Origin: Actinobacillus genomosp. 1
Lineage (GTDB): Bacteria > Pseudomonadota > Gammaproteobacteria > Enterobacterales > Pasteurellaceae
NCBI RefSeq assembly: GCF_029774175.1
Contig: NZ_CP103834.1
Coordinates: forward strand, 2,163,001 to 2,227,000
Reading direction: 5' to 3'
DNA: 64,000 nucleotides
Shown: piece by piece, positions 8,569-17,590 of the stretch
Position numbering within the stretch: position 1 is the stretch's first letter
Layout of the letters: each line of letters opens with the position of its first letter
The notes under the pieces: model-generated
Told to the model about the DNA's origin: nothing
Seen by the model: only the letters and a program-made list of their open reading frames with translations
Databases searched by the model: none
Position numbers and translations under genes: made by a program

Positions 8569-9651
8569 TTACATAGTTACTTCTTTAGTACCTTGAACTT
8601 GAACTTCAACACGACGATCCGGTGCTAAGCAAGCGATTAATGCTTTACGACCTTTAACTTTGTCACATGTTGCGCCGGTTACCGGATTTGCTTCACCGTA
8701 ACCTACTGCAGTTACGTTAGCTGCCGGAGCACCTTTAGAAACGATGTAGTTCGCTACAGTTTCAGCACGACGTTGTGAAAGTTTTAAGTTTGAAGCTTCT
8801 TTACCGATACGGTCTGTGTAACCATTAACTTGGATAGCAGCGTTTGCTAAACCAGCGTTATTGATTTCAGTTTGCATTGCATCTAAAGCTGTTGCTGCAG
8901 CCGGTTTTAAGTTTGATTTACCGAATGCGAATAATACGTCAGAGCTGAATGCAAAGTTTTTAGTTTCAACTGCAGGTGCTGCAACAGGTGCTGCGCCTTG
9001 ACCGAAACGATATGATAAACCTGCAGATACAGAGCTGATATCCGGACGGTAGTCAGTTGCACCCATACGGTTTAATGTAGAGTAGCTTGCTTTACCCGCA
9101 TTGTTTAACCATTGGTATTCAACACGTGCCGCTAATTCAGGAAGAATTGCATACTCAACACCCGCACCTAAAATTAAAGAACTTTGGAAGCGACGAGTTT
9201 TCACTTTCTCTTTATCATCGTTGAATGTTTTGTATGTGTTATTTACTAATGCAACACCTACTTTACCGTAAACGTCTAAATCAGGTAATACTTCGTAGCT
9301 AGGTTTTAATGCGATTGTCGCACCGTGTGCTGCGTGACGGAAAGTTTTCTTGTCCGCTTTACCGTTCGGTTTTTCAGAACCGCGCACACGACCGAAATAG
9401 TCATAACCTAATTCAGCCGCTAAACCTAATTTGTCTTGGTTTAAAATTTGGTAACCACCGAATACACCGTAAGTTACTGAGTTACGGTTGATACCGTATT
9501 TACCGCCTTTAGCTGCATCTAATTGTTCGATACCATCGTGGAATGATGCCCAACCTGCTTTCGCACCAGCGTAGAAAGTATTTTGTTGTGGAGCTGCTTG
9601 AGCTACCGCTGCAGCTGATAATACTGTTAAAGCAACTAATGTTTTTTTCAT
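8569..9651 (-). CDS. ompA: OmpA family outer membrane protein (OmpP5-like)
   Basis: Major outer-membrane protein that anchors the envelope to peptidoglycan. It is 360 residues. The signal peptide is about residues 1-19 (ends AQAA). An eight-stranded beta-barrel with alternating aromatic residues runs to about residue 215. A short Ala/Pro hinge (GAAPVAAPAVETK) follows, then the OmpA C-terminal peptidoglycan-binding domain with NGYTDRIGKEASNLKLSQRRAETV. The conserved disulfide pair lies in TCDKVKGRKALIACLAPDRRVEV. Pasteurellaceae call it P5; surface loops of this family vary between strains. Confidence 0.94.
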   Translation of the reverse strand: MKKTLVALTVLSAAAVAQAAPQQNTFYAGAKAGWASFHDGIEQLDAAKGGKYGINRNSVTYGVFGGYQILNQDKLGLAAELGYDYFGRVRGSEKPNGKADKKTFRHAAHGATIALKPSYEVLPDLDVYGKVGVALVNNTYKTFNDDKEKVKTRRFQSSLILGAGVEYAILPELAARVEYQWLNNAGKASYSTLNRMGATDYRPDISSVSAGLSYRFGQGAAPVAAPAVETKNFAFSSDVLFAFGKSNLKPAAATALDAMQTEINNAGLANAAIQVNGYTDRIGKEASNLKLSQRRAETVANYIVSKGAPAANVTAVGYGEANPVTGATCDKVKGRKALIACLAPDRRVEVQVQGTKEVTM

Positions 9652-9965
9652 TTTGATGATCCTCTAAATTTATCGTCATCTATTAAAGACAAATCCCAAC
9701 CTAAAAGGGATAATGAATAAAGCTATTAAATTATTTTATGTCTATCTCAAAATAATTAAGCTTTTATTACAGTTGTATTCTAGCAAATAAAAATTGAAAA
9801 ATACAACAAAACCTATAATTAAGATTGTTTTTTATGCGGAATTAATTCGAAAAATATATTTTTTATGTATAATAAAACAATATATGCGATTAATTCTTAT
9901 TCTCTTTAAATAATTGTATTTAATTTAAATTAAACTTATAATTTATAGACTATTACGGATAGTTC
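9652..9965 (-). promoter_or_regulatory. AT-rich gap upstream of ompA
   Basis: A 314-base very AT-rich spacer between the autotransporter stop and the ompA start, both on the minus strand. It presumably holds the strong ompA promoter and a long 5' untranslated leader. I see no ORF of note, no clear terminator hairpin for the autotransporter, and no recognisable operator. Confidence 0.35.
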
Positions 9966-12164
9966 TTACCATTGATAACGATAAGTTGCCTGAATAACAA
10001 ACGGTTGATTTAAACGTTTACCGTCACTTGTTTTTGCTTCAATACCTAAACGGTGGTTATTTATTTTAGCATTAAGACCTAATGTTCCTTCAAAGCGTGA
10101 ACGGCTACTTGCCACTTCGTTTACTTGCAATTCATGCTGATTTACGCGTACATTTGCGGCACTATTTTTTGTTTTCACACCATTGATTTCGGCATAAGGT
10201 TGGAGTGACCAATCGGTTAAGTCAATCGCTTTTGCAACTCGTACGCCGGCACGTCCGTAAAGGCTTGAAATACTATCTTCGTCAGTTTCACCAGATAAAT
10301 GTGACCATGCTAATTGTAGCTGCGGGGTAATTGTCCAACCGCTACCTAAGCTGTGGTGGCGACCTATTTCACCGGATAACATATATCCGTTGTAACGGCG
10401 TTCACCTGTCGTAGAAGATTCAGATTTTACACGTGCATATTTTGCAATATTATCCCAATAGAAACCGTTATCGGCGAGGAATGTTCCGTAAATACCGATA
10501 GTTTGATTTTTCACTTTACCGGAACCGTACTCTCCATTGAAATCGACATTTGAACGTGCATTTCCGATAAAACCGCCAAGACGAATACGTTCGGAAGCGG
10601 CAAAATCAGCACCGACTTCAAGGCTATGTAAGTTCTGATTAAAACCGGAAGTACGGCTATTTGATGCGGTATGTGTGCGGTTGAATTTGTTGCGTGTATT
10701 AAGATTTCTTACCCAGACATTCCCCGTTTCCGTACCTTTTTGCTCACCTAAACGTTGATGAATACCGTTCATACTTTGTTCAAGTTGTAATAACTGTGCT
10801 TGTCTGAGAGAAACAAGGGCGTTAGATTTTTCGCTTAAGGCAAGATAAGCGGCCGAATTTTGAGCAATATTTACATCGCTATTACTTGTTGTATTTCCCG
10901 CTATTGGAGCAACTGGATCCGGTTGCGATTTTGAAGTTGTTTTTGTTTGATCAGCCAGTTCGGTATTGGTTAAAATCCAGTTTGTACCGTCTTTGGCCAA
11001 ACGGTAACGATATGCTCCGGCATCTACATAATCTCGTCCTAATAACGAAAAGTTTGCCGTACCGGTTTGAGTTTCTATCAGCGTAACTTTACCGTTTGGC
11101 GCTTGAGGTTCATTACCGGAATCATTCACGGCTAAACCGAATGAACCGCTATCTGAGCCTGTTACGGTAATTTTGTCCGATTGTTGTGTAGCAAGATCAG
11201 TATTAAGGCTAAAATCTCCGTTGCCGGATAAGTTTCCTAATGTAACTGTTTGAAAACCATCTACTTTTGTAAGATTAACCTTACCGTTATTTAACGCTAA
11301 ATTGGTTAATTTATTGGTAAAGCGTTGGGTCTGATTAGTTTCGCTATCAGTATAATCTTGAGGTGCGGTTGTCCAAGAGGAATTATTTAAGGTCAGGCTG
11401 TAAGTCGAACTGTCGCTTACTTTGTCAGGCATTGCAACCACACCTGATAATATTGAGTTGTTTGCAGTTATATTTAGGGTTTCAATGTTAGTAATCGCTT
11501 CTTCATCATCATAAGCGGTTGCCACACTGAAAAAACGACTATTATTTATCGTACTGTCATTGATACTTAAATCCAAGCCAGCATATTCGGTACTGTTATC
11601 CGTATCCCACCAAGTATTTAATACCGAATCGGTTGTTACGGCCGTATTATTCAAAGTCACTTTATTATTAGGCTCGGAGAAAGCGATCGCGGCAGTTTCA
11701 CCCGTACCTGATAAGGTTGAATTATTTATGGTAACCGTTGAGTTTTCCGCAATAATTAAATCCGTAAAATCATCAGGATTCGGAGTATTTATATTAAGCG
11801 TGCTGTCTTGAATATTAGCGGTCGTATCCTGTAAACGCAGTAATTCTCCCGTTCCGATATTTGCGGAAAGCGTGCTTTTTGAAATCGCTAATTTGGCGTT
11901 TTTCGCATAGATTAATTCTGCGTACTGTTCTTCATCTTCTGAATTAACAGATAAATTACTGCCTGTAATAAAAAGAGAATTATCACTGGTTGAAAGCCAA
12001 GTATTGTTATTTGTACTTCCGTTAAAAACGGTTGTACATTGATTTAGATTTTCATCTGTTGTTGAGTAGTGACGTGTCGCACTGCATTCCAATGCAGTTG
12101 CAGAACCTGCCATACCTACGGCGGCTAACGCCATATAAATCGTAGAGAATTTTAATTTATTCAT
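9966..12164 (-). CDS. Small autotransporter (type Va secretion)
   Basis: Predicted surface protein of 732 residues. The signal peptide is about residues 1-24 (ends ATA/LECS). A passenger of about 370 residues is rich in Asn, Ser and Thr, with repeated NNSxL-like turns typical of a right-handed beta-helix. The GAYRYRLAKDGTNWILTN segment resembles the pertactin-type autochaperone end. A linker with an alpha-helix (LSEKSNALVSLRQAQLLQLEQSM) leads into a 12-strand beta-barrel of about 260 residues ending in Y-R-Y-Q-W, the C-terminal aromatic needed for Bam insertion. Two Cys residues near the mature N-terminus could form a disulfide. No serine-protease motif is seen; an adhesin-like role is possible, but the function is unknown. 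Confidence 0.85.
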   Translation of the reverse strand: MNKLKFSTIYMALAAVGMAGSATALECSATRHYSTTDENLNQCTTVFNGSTNNNTWLSTSDNSLFITGSNLSVNSEDEEQYAELIYAKNAKLAISKSTLSANIGTGELLRLQDTTANIQDSTLNINTPNPDDFTDLIIAENSTVTINNSTLSGTGETAAIAFSEPNNKVTLNNTAVTTDSVLNTWWDTDNSTEYAGLDLSINDSTINNSRFFSVATAYDDEEAITNIETLNITANNSILSGVVAMPDKVSDSSTYSLTLNNSSWTTAPQDYTDSETNQTQRFTNKLTNLALNNGKVNLTKVDGFQTVTLGNLSGNGDFSLNTDLATQQSDKITVTGSDSGSFGLAVNDSGNEPQAPNGKVTLIETQTGTANFSLLGRDYVDAGAYRYRLAKDGTNWILTNTELADQTKTTSKSQPDPVAPIAGNTTSNSDVNIAQNSAAYLALSEKSNALVSLRQAQLLQLEQSMNGIHQRLGEQKGTETGNVWVRNLNTRNKFNRTHTASNSRTSGFNQNLHSLEVGADFAASERIRLGGFIGNARSNVDFNGEYGSGKVKNQTIGIYGTFLADNGFYWDNIAKYARVKSESSTTGERRYNGYMLSGEIGRHHSLGSGWTITPQLQLAWSHLSGETDEDSISSLYGRAGVRVAKAIDLTDWSLQPYAEINGVKTKNSAANVRVNQHELQVNEVASSRSRFEGTLGLNAKINNHRLGIEAKTSDGKRLNQPFVIQATYRYQW

Positions 12165-12235
12165 TTTTTCATTCCTGTCTTTTACATTCGGGAAAGAGGG
12201 AAGTTTTTAATATTACTATGCCTAATATATACCAA

Positions 12236-12268
12236 AAAGCCCGCTTCTTGCAAAGCAGGCTCTTTATA
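12236..12268 (-). terminator. Terminator after ilvC
   Basis: AAGCCCGCTT and AAGCAGGCT form an imperfect hairpin at about 12238-12261. On the minus strand it is followed by TTTTTGG. It separates ilvC from the downstream autotransporter gene. Confidence 0.65.
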
Positions 12269-12276
12269 ATATTTAA

Positions 12277-13758
12277 TTAACCTTGTGATGAAATACGCTT
12301 CATATCCGTCATATAACCACGTAACTCTTGACCGATTAATTCAACCGGGTGATTACGGATTGCATCGTTGATATCACGTAAGTAAACGTTGTCGATTTCA
12401 GTAGCTGGAGTCGGTTCGCCTAAGTCACCTTTTTGTAACATCGGGATTAATTTCTCTGCAAGAATTGGCGTTGCAACGTGAGAGAATAAATAGTTACCAT
12501 ATTCTGCCGTATCTGAAATTACCACGTTCATTTCGTATAAACGTTTACGAGCGATCGTATTTGCGATTAACGGTAATTCGTGTAATGACTCATAGTATGC
12601 TGATTCTTCGTAGATACCGCTTGCAACCATTGCATCGAATGCCATTTCTACACCCGCTTTCACCATTGCAACCATAACTACGCCGTTATCAAAGTATTCT
12701 TGTTCGGAAATTTTAATGCCGTCTGCTTTTGGTGAATTTTCGAATGCGGTTTTACCGGTTTCTTCACGCCATTTGAATAAGTTTGCATCACCGTTTGCCC
12801 AGTCTGCCATCATGGTTGATGAGAATTCACCGCTGATGATGTCGTCCATATGTTTTAAGTAAAGGTCGTTCAATTGAACTTTGATTTCTTCACTTAATTC
12901 AAAAGCACGGATTTTCGCAGCGTTTGATAAACGGTCCATCATTAAGGTGATACCGCCTTGTTTTAACGCTTCGGTAATCGTTTCCCAACCGTATTGGATT
13001 AATTTGCTTGCGTATGCCGGATCTTTACCGTCTGCCACTAATTTGTCGTAACATACGATTGAACCTGCTTGTAACATACCGCAAAGGATCGTTTGTTCGC
13101 CCATTAAGTCGGATTTAACTTCCGCTACGAATGAAGATTCTAATACGCCTGCACGGTCGCCGCCGGTTGCTGATGCCCACGCTTTCGCAATTGCCATACC
13201 TTCGCCTTTCGGGTCATTTTCAGGGTGAACAGCGATAAGTGTCGGTACACCGAAACCACGTTTATATTCTTCACGCACTTCCGTACCCGGACATTTTGGC
13301 GCAGTCATTACAACAGTAATGTCTTTACGAATTTGCTCACCTTCTTCAACAATGTTGAAACCGTGTGAGTAACCGAATGCAGAACCTTGTTTCATTAGCG
13401 GAATAATATCTGCAACTACTTTTGAGTGCTGTTTATCCGGCGTTAAGTTGATCACTAAGTCGGCGGTTGGAATTAATTCTTGGTATGTGCCGACTTTGAA
13501 ACCGTTTTCGGTTGCACGAGTAAATGACGCACGTTTTTCCGCAATGGCTTCAGTACGTAGCGCATAGCTAATATCTAAACCGGAATCACGCATATTTAAA
13601 CCTTGGTTTAAACCTTGCGCACCACAACCTACGATAACGATTTTTTTGCCTTTTAAGAAATTGCAACCGTCTGAAAATTCTTCACGATCCATAAAACGAC
13701 AACGACCGAGTTGGTCTAATTTTTGACGTAAGTTTAATGTGTTGAAATAGTTAGCCAT
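12277..13758 (-). CDS. ilvC: Ketol-acid reductoisomerase (class II, long form)
   Basis: NADPH-dependent enzyme of valine, leucine and isoleucine synthesis that isomerises and reduces acetolactate. It is 493 residues, the long class II form found in enterobacteria, with a duplicated C-terminal knotted domain. The Rossmann motif VGCGAQGLNQGLNMRDSGL is near residue 42, and the metal-binding acidic residues lie in the LMGEQTILCGML region. The gene is monocistronic here and bounded by its own terminator. No ilvY regulator lies next to it, unlike in E. coli. Confidence 0.95.
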   Translation of the reverse strand: MANYFNTLNLRQKLDQLGRCRFMDREEFSDGCNFLKGKKIVIVGCGAQGLNQGLNMRDSGLDISYALRTEAIAEKRASFTRATENGFKVGTYQELIPTADLVINLTPDKQHSKVVADIIPLMKQGSAFGYSHGFNIVEEGEQIRKDITVVMTAPKCPGTEVREEYKRGFGVPTLIAVHPENDPKGEGMAIAKAWASATGGDRAGVLESSFVAEVKSDLMGEQTILCGMLQAGSIVCYDKLVADGKDPAYASKLIQYGWETITEALKQGGITLMMDRLSNAAKIRAFELSEEIKVQLNDLYLKHMDDIISGEFSSTMMADWANGDANLFKWREETGKTAFENSPKADGIKISEQEYFDNGVVMVAMVKAGVEMAFDAMVASGIYEESAYYESLHELPLIANTIARKRLYEMNVVISDTAEYGNYLFSHVATPILAEKLIPMLQKGDLGEPTPATEIDNVYLRDINDAIRNHPVELIGQELRGYMTDMKRISSQG

Positions 13759-13994
13759 TCTGAGCTTCCTTATTTATATGTATGATGTTGAGTGTGTTGT
13801 TTTATGATGTTGTGTTTACACATTGTTGTTTTGTTATGCAATCGATTATACGCCGTTTTCATGTTGCGTAAATTGATATTATCGGGATTTTATATTGCAT
13901 TATTTGCAATGTGTTTTGCTAATTTTTGACAAAAAATGACCGCTTGTAAGATGAATGTTAGAATATCGCCGTAATGAAAATATAGGATAAATAG

Positions 13995-15236
13995 ATGAGA
14001 ATAAATCAAATTACTTTGCAACGTTGTCCGGAATGTGAAACGGTGGTGAAAATACCGGAAAATATTCCGTTTCAAACGGCGGTTTGTCCCAATTGCCATG
14101 ATGTGTTGCGTCCGGCAAACAGCTGGAGTTTGCGTCGTTGTTCGATTATCGCTCTTGCCATTTTAATTTTATTGCCGTTTGCACTGACTTTCCCGTTAAT
14201 GAGTATCGATTTACTCGGTGTGCCGATTCACGCCACCGTATGGGGCGGAGTATGGAAAATGGCGACCGAAGGCTATCCTTATACCGCCTTTATGGTGCTA
14301 CTTTGCTCGGTTGTCTTTCCGATTGCTTTTGCATTATTAGTATTAACCATTCGTTTACAACGCTTATTAGCACAGCGGCCTCGTTATACATTGATTTTTC
14401 TAGCGAAAATTCAAGAATGGGTTATGTTGGACGTGTATTTGGTCGCACTGGCGGTGGCGGCATTTAAAATAAGAGATTATGCCGCTCTCAGCTTTAGCGT
14501 GCATTTAAGCGCATTTGTGATTGTGACGATATTAACGACATTATTGTTTATTAAAATCAATCCGAAAAGAATGTGGGAAGATTTTTACCCGGAATACCAT
14601 ACGTTATTAAGCGGTCATCAAGGTAACGTCAGTTTGTGTCCGACTTGCGAATATACCTTTGATGAACAGATTGTCGATTTGAAAGGTCGCCAGCGTTGTC
14701 CTCGTTGCGAAAGTAATTTAGCGATTTCAGACAATATAAAACTACAACGAGTATGGGCGAGCTTAATTGCCGGTGTGGTGATGATGGTTCCGGCAAATAT
14801 TTTACCGATTTCCGCCACCGGATTAGCCGGATCGGTTTCCGCCGATACGCTTTTTTCGGGGGTACTAACTTTTATCGGTTTAGGCAGTTATACGGTTGCC
14901 GCTATCGTGTTTATTGCCAGTATCGCCGTGCCGTTCAGTAAAGTGGCGATTATTTTATATCTGCTGTTAGCTATTCATTACAAATGGAAACACCCGATTC
15001 ACTGGCAAATGAAAGCCTTACATTACGTACATTTTGTCGGACGTTGGTCGATGCTGGATTTATTTGTATTGGCATTGATGATGTCGTTGTTAGAACGAGG
15101 ACAGATTCTTAGCTTCTCGGTCGGTGATGCTGCGTTTTTCTTCGGGGCGGCGGTATTTTTGACGATGATCGCTTCCAGTAATTTAGATGCCAGAATGTTG
15201 TGGCGTATCCATTATTCAAATGAGCAAAAAGCATAA
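13995..15236 (+). CDS. PqiA/LetA-family inner membrane protein
   Basis: Integral membrane protein of 413 residues of the paraquat-inducible protein A family. Members sit with MCE proteins that ferry lipids across the periplasm. Two zinc-ribbon-like CxxC pairs are seen in each half: CPECE with CPNCH near residues 12-36, and CPTCE with CPRCE near residues 216-245. Each is followed by four hydrophobic segments, giving the duplicated layout of the family. The usual partner pqiB/letB (MCE domain) is not adjacent: the gene ends at an uptake-signal hairpin, and an unrelated gene follows. It could still work with an MCE protein encoded elsewhere. Confidence 0.85.
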   Translation: MRINQITLQRCPECETVVKIPENIPFQTAVCPNCHDVLRPANSWSLRRCSIIALAILILLPFALTFPLMSIDLLGVPIHATVWGGVWKMATEGYPYTAFMVLLCSVVFPIAFALLVLTIRLQRLLAQRPRYTLIFLAKIQEWVMLDVYLVALAVAAFKIRDYAALSFSVHLSAFVIVTILTTLLFIKINPKRMWEDFYPEYHTLLSGHQGNVSLCPTCEYTFDEQIVDLKGRQRCPRCESNLAISDNIKLQRVWASLIAGVVMMVPANILPISATGLAGSVSADTLFSGVLTFIGLGSYTVAAIVFIASIAVPFSKVAIILYLLLAIHYKWKHPIHWQMKALHYVHFVGRWSMLDLFVLALMMSLLERGQILSFSVGDAAFFFGAAVFLTMIASSNLDARMLWRIHYSNEQKA

Positions 15237-15240
15237 GGAT

Positions 15241-15296
15241 AAGCGGTCGAATTTTGTTGAATTTTTGCAAAGTTTCACGAAATTCAGACCGCTTGT
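15241..15296. terminator. Inverted uptake-signal hairpin after the PqiA gene
   Basis: AAGCGGTC at 15241-15248 pairs with GACCGCTT at 15287-15294. The arms extend inward through GAATTT/AAATTC with a long A/T-rich loop. It is the likely terminator of the preceding gene. Confidence 0.55.
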
Positions 15297-15413
15297 TTAC
15301 TGTTAAAGAAAATTTCTATCAGACTATTCCTTATTGATAGTTTTTAGTCTATGATTCGCAAGTCTCATTCATTCCGAATGAATATAACAAGTTTGTTTAT
15401 TTAAGGACCCATC

Positions 15414-16514
15414 ATGAAAAAATTGCTATTAGCCACATTGCTGGCAAGCTCGGCTGCATTTGCTAACCAAGTTCCAAGTTATAACACTACCACTCATACT
15501 TACGAATTTAATCAAAATTACGATCTCATCGTGCCGCAAGGTTCAAAAGGCGAAACCAATTTATGGGTTCCGTTACCGTTCAGTAATGATTACCAAGATG
15601 TAAAATCGATAGAATTTGAAGGTAACTATAACAAAGCCTATATCACCGAAAATAACCAATACGGTGCGAAAACGCTATTCGCTAATTGGGACGAAAAAGC
15701 GCAAAAACGTTTGTTAAAAGTGAAATTAGTGGTACAAACCAAAGATCGTGAACCGATGGCGAGTGGTGCATTGGCTAATTATCAAGTGCCGGAAAAAATC
15801 ATTTATTCGGTGGATGTACAAGAGTATCTCAAACCGACCACTCACATTAAAACAGACGGCATTGTGAAGCAATATGCGGATAAAATTGTCGGTAAAGAAA
15901 CTAACCCGCTAAAAAAAGCCGAATTGATTCATAAATGGATTGTGGAAAATATGGAACGTGATAATTCCGTATTAGGTTGCGGTGACGGCGATGTTGAGAA
16001 AATGCTGACCACCGGTGTATTAAAAGGCAAATGTACCGATATTAATTCGGTATTTGTTGCTCTAGCGCGAGCTTCGGATATTCCGGCGCGTGAAATTTTC
16101 GGTATCCGTTTAGGTGATGCACCGAAAATGTCAAAATTCTCAAAAACCGCCTTCGGTAGCGCAAAAGACGGTATTGCGAATGAAAATAGCGGACAACATT
16201 GCCGTGCCGAGTTTTATTTGGCCGGTTTCGGTTGGGTACCGGTCGATTCTGCAGACGTTGCAAAAATGCGTTTAGCTGAGAAAAAAGCGGTAAATGACGC
16301 CGATACGCAAGCGGTTTCAAAATACTTATTCGGTAACTGGGAAGCCAACTGGATGGGCTTTAACCATGCGCGTGATTTCAATCTTTATCCGCAGCCTGAA
16401 TTGACACCGATTAATAATTTCGGTTATCCGTATGCAGAAATTGGCGGTGATCCGCTCAATTCATTTGATGCAAAAGAGTTTGGTTATGAGCTTATCTCAA
16501 AAGAACTCAAATAA
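15414..16514 (+). CDS. Exported transglutaminase-like protein
   Basis: A 366-residue protein with a signal peptide (residues 1-17, ends AFA). Its transglutaminase-like core has the candidate Cys in GVLKGKCTDINSVFVALARA (about residue 206), His in GQHCRAEFYLAG and Asp in GWVPVDSADV. Such folds act as periplasmic peptidases or cross-linkers, but the substrate is unknown. Directly downstream, with overlap, comes merT and then merP, so the three probably form an operon. AAGGACCC is the ribosome-binding site. The protein looks intact. Confidence 0.8.
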   Translation: MKKLLLATLLASSAAFANQVPSYNTTTHTYEFNQNYDLIVPQGSKGETNLWVPLPFSNDYQDVKSIEFEGNYNKAYITENNQYGAKTLFANWDEKAQKRLLKVKLVVQTKDREPMASGALANYQVPEKIIYSVDVQEYLKPTTHIKTDGIVKQYADKIVGKETNPLKKAELIHKWIVENMERDNSVLGCGDGDVEKMLTTGVLKGKCTDINSVFVALARASDIPAREIFGIRLGDAPKMSKFSKTAFGSAKDGIANENSGQHCRAEFYLAGFGWVPVDSADVAKMRLAEKKAVNDADTQAVSKYLFGNWEANWMGFNHARDFNLYPQPELTPINNFGYPYAEIGGDPLNSFDAKEFGYELISKELK

Positions 16515-16839
16515 TCGTTTTTTTGCCTCACTTACCGCTGCGCTGATCGCGGCGGTAAGTTCGACATTATGCTGTATTGCACCGCTAGTTTATTTGGTGT
16601 TCGGTATTTCTTCACCGTGGCTGGTCGGGTTAAGCGAATATGAGTATTTACAGCTTCCGCTGCTGTTTGTTTCGCTTGGGGCGTTCGGTTACGGCTTTTG
16701 GTTACTGATATTTTCCAAGAAAATTATCTGTACTAAATATTGTTCTCGCCGTACTTTGATTATTCTGTATTGGATTGCCTTTGCGATTATTCTGTTTTTC
16801 CTTAGCTATCCTTTTATTTTGCCTTGGTTATTAGAATGA
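16486..16839 (+). CDS. merT: MerT-like metal transport protein
   Basis: Small inner-membrane protein of 117 residues, with three hydrophobic segments as in MerT. The first helix carries the paired cysteines (STLCCIAPLVYL). A cytoplasmic loop has a second pair (CTKYC), as in mercuric-ion importers that take Hg(II) from MerP. I chose the ATG at 16486, inside the end of the previous gene, because an AAGAG site precedes it and upstream ATGs would add an unrelated N-terminus. There is no merR or merA nearby, so classical mercury detoxification is unlikely; another soft metal is possible. Confidence 0.8.
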   Translation: MSLSQKNSNNRFFASLTAALIAAVSSTLCCIAPLVYLVFGISSPWLVGLSEYEYLQLPLLFVSLGAFGYGFWLLIFSKKIICTKYCSRRTLIILYWIAFAIILFFLSYPFILPWLLE

Positions 16840-17150
16840 AAAAATTACTGTTTACTTTGCTTTTTTATGTCGGAATTTCACCGCTTGTTTATGCCAATGA
16901 AGTTGCATCGACCAATAATGTGACAACCGAACAGCAGGTACAAAAAGAAGTGAATTTCTACGTTAAAGAAATGACCTGCCAATTATGTGTCTATTTGGTT
17001 AATAAAGAATTGCGAGCAATTGACGGAGTGGTTTCGACCAAAGCGAATATGAAAGAACGTAAAGTCAAAATTATCGCTAATGAGAATGTATCGGTAGAGC
17101 AGATGATTAAAGCGATTGAGAAACTCAGTTATACCGCCGAGCAGATTTAG
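16836..17150 (+). CDS. merP: MerP-like periplasmic heavy-metal-binding protein
   Basis: A 104-residue secreted protein with a signal peptide (residues 1-21, ends VYA). One heavy-metal-associated domain carries the binding motif MTCQLC followed by a typical beta-alpha-beta ending. The start ATG at 16836 overlaps the merT stop codon by four bases, so the two are translationally coupled. In the Mer system MerP scavenges metal in the periplasm and hands it to MerT. The target metal here is not known. Confidence 0.82.
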   Translation: MKKLLFTLLFYVGISPLVYANEVASTNNVTTEQQVQKEVNFYVKEMTCQLCVYLVNKELRAIDGVVSTKANMKERKVKIIANENVSVEQMIKAIEKLSYTAEQI

Positions 17151-17287
17151 GTTTTTACCACAGAGCGTACGGATTTTTTACCACGCACGGCAAGCCGTAC
17201 GTGGTTAGGATCAGCCTACGGCTGAGTGAGCCACGCTGTGGCTCTGAGGGTTTCTGCGATGTGGTTTATTTTCGATGAATGTACGGA

Positions 17288-17354
17288 CACCCTCGCCCCT
17301 CGTGGGAGAGGGACAGATTTTTCTTTGTTTAGAAGAAAAATCAGGGAGAGGGGG
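17288..17354. repeat. Dispersed palindromic repeat, copy 1
   Basis: A 67-base element starting CACCCTCGCCCC, with a central hairpin (AGATTTTTCTT / AAGAAAAATC) and ending CAGGGAGAGGGGG. Its outer arms are roughly complementary. It matches 62236-62300 with only a handful of differences. Confidence 0.8.
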
Positions 17355-17402
17355 TAATCAGTTAAAAAGTCTTATTAGGTTTTTATGCCTATCAACTGTC
17401 AA

Positions 17403-17444
17403 ATCTCCCCTAACCCCTCTTTGCTAAAGAGGGGGATTTCTTTT
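17403..17444. repeat. CCCCTCTTTG-type hairpin repeat, copy 1
   Basis: TCTCCCCTAACCCCTCTTTG followed by CTAAAGAGGGGGATTTC forms a GC-rich hairpin. Close relatives lie after dapD (about 23614-23651) and after the tauE-like gene (about 46160-46191). It may act as a terminator where it follows a gene, but here it is part of the repeat cluster. Confidence 0.6.
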
Positions 17445-17590
17445 AAAAATTAACCAGTTAGGAATTTTTGTTTACCACGCACGAGCCGTACGTGGTTAGG
17501 ATCAGTCTGTGGCTCAGGTTTTTTTGCGATAAGATTAATTTCGCGTTGTCGGTATATTCCGTAGTGCATTTTTACCACGGAATATACTTA

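Larger units (their letters stand above)
17151..17590. repeat. Repeat-rich intergenic region without genes
   Basis: A 440-base gap between merP and the alcohol dehydrogenase, with no plausible ORF. It contains two copies of a TACCACGCACG...GCCGTACGTGGTTAGGATCAG unit (from about 17179 and 17473), each a partial palindrome. Between them are a GC-rich palindromic element at 17288-17354, with a near-identical copy at 62236-62300, and a CCCCTCTTTG-type hairpin at about 17403-17444. It looks like an accumulation of small dispersed repeats. Confidence 0.8.

Noticed and set aside
9966..12164. Phase variation of the autotransporter by simple repeats
   Set aside because: No tandem short-sequence repeat tract is present in its coding region or promoter.
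17525..17550. TGCGATAAGATTAATTTCGCG, like a second CRP-S site
   Set aside because: The half-sites do not fall at N6 spacing, and no gene starts downstream on either strand.
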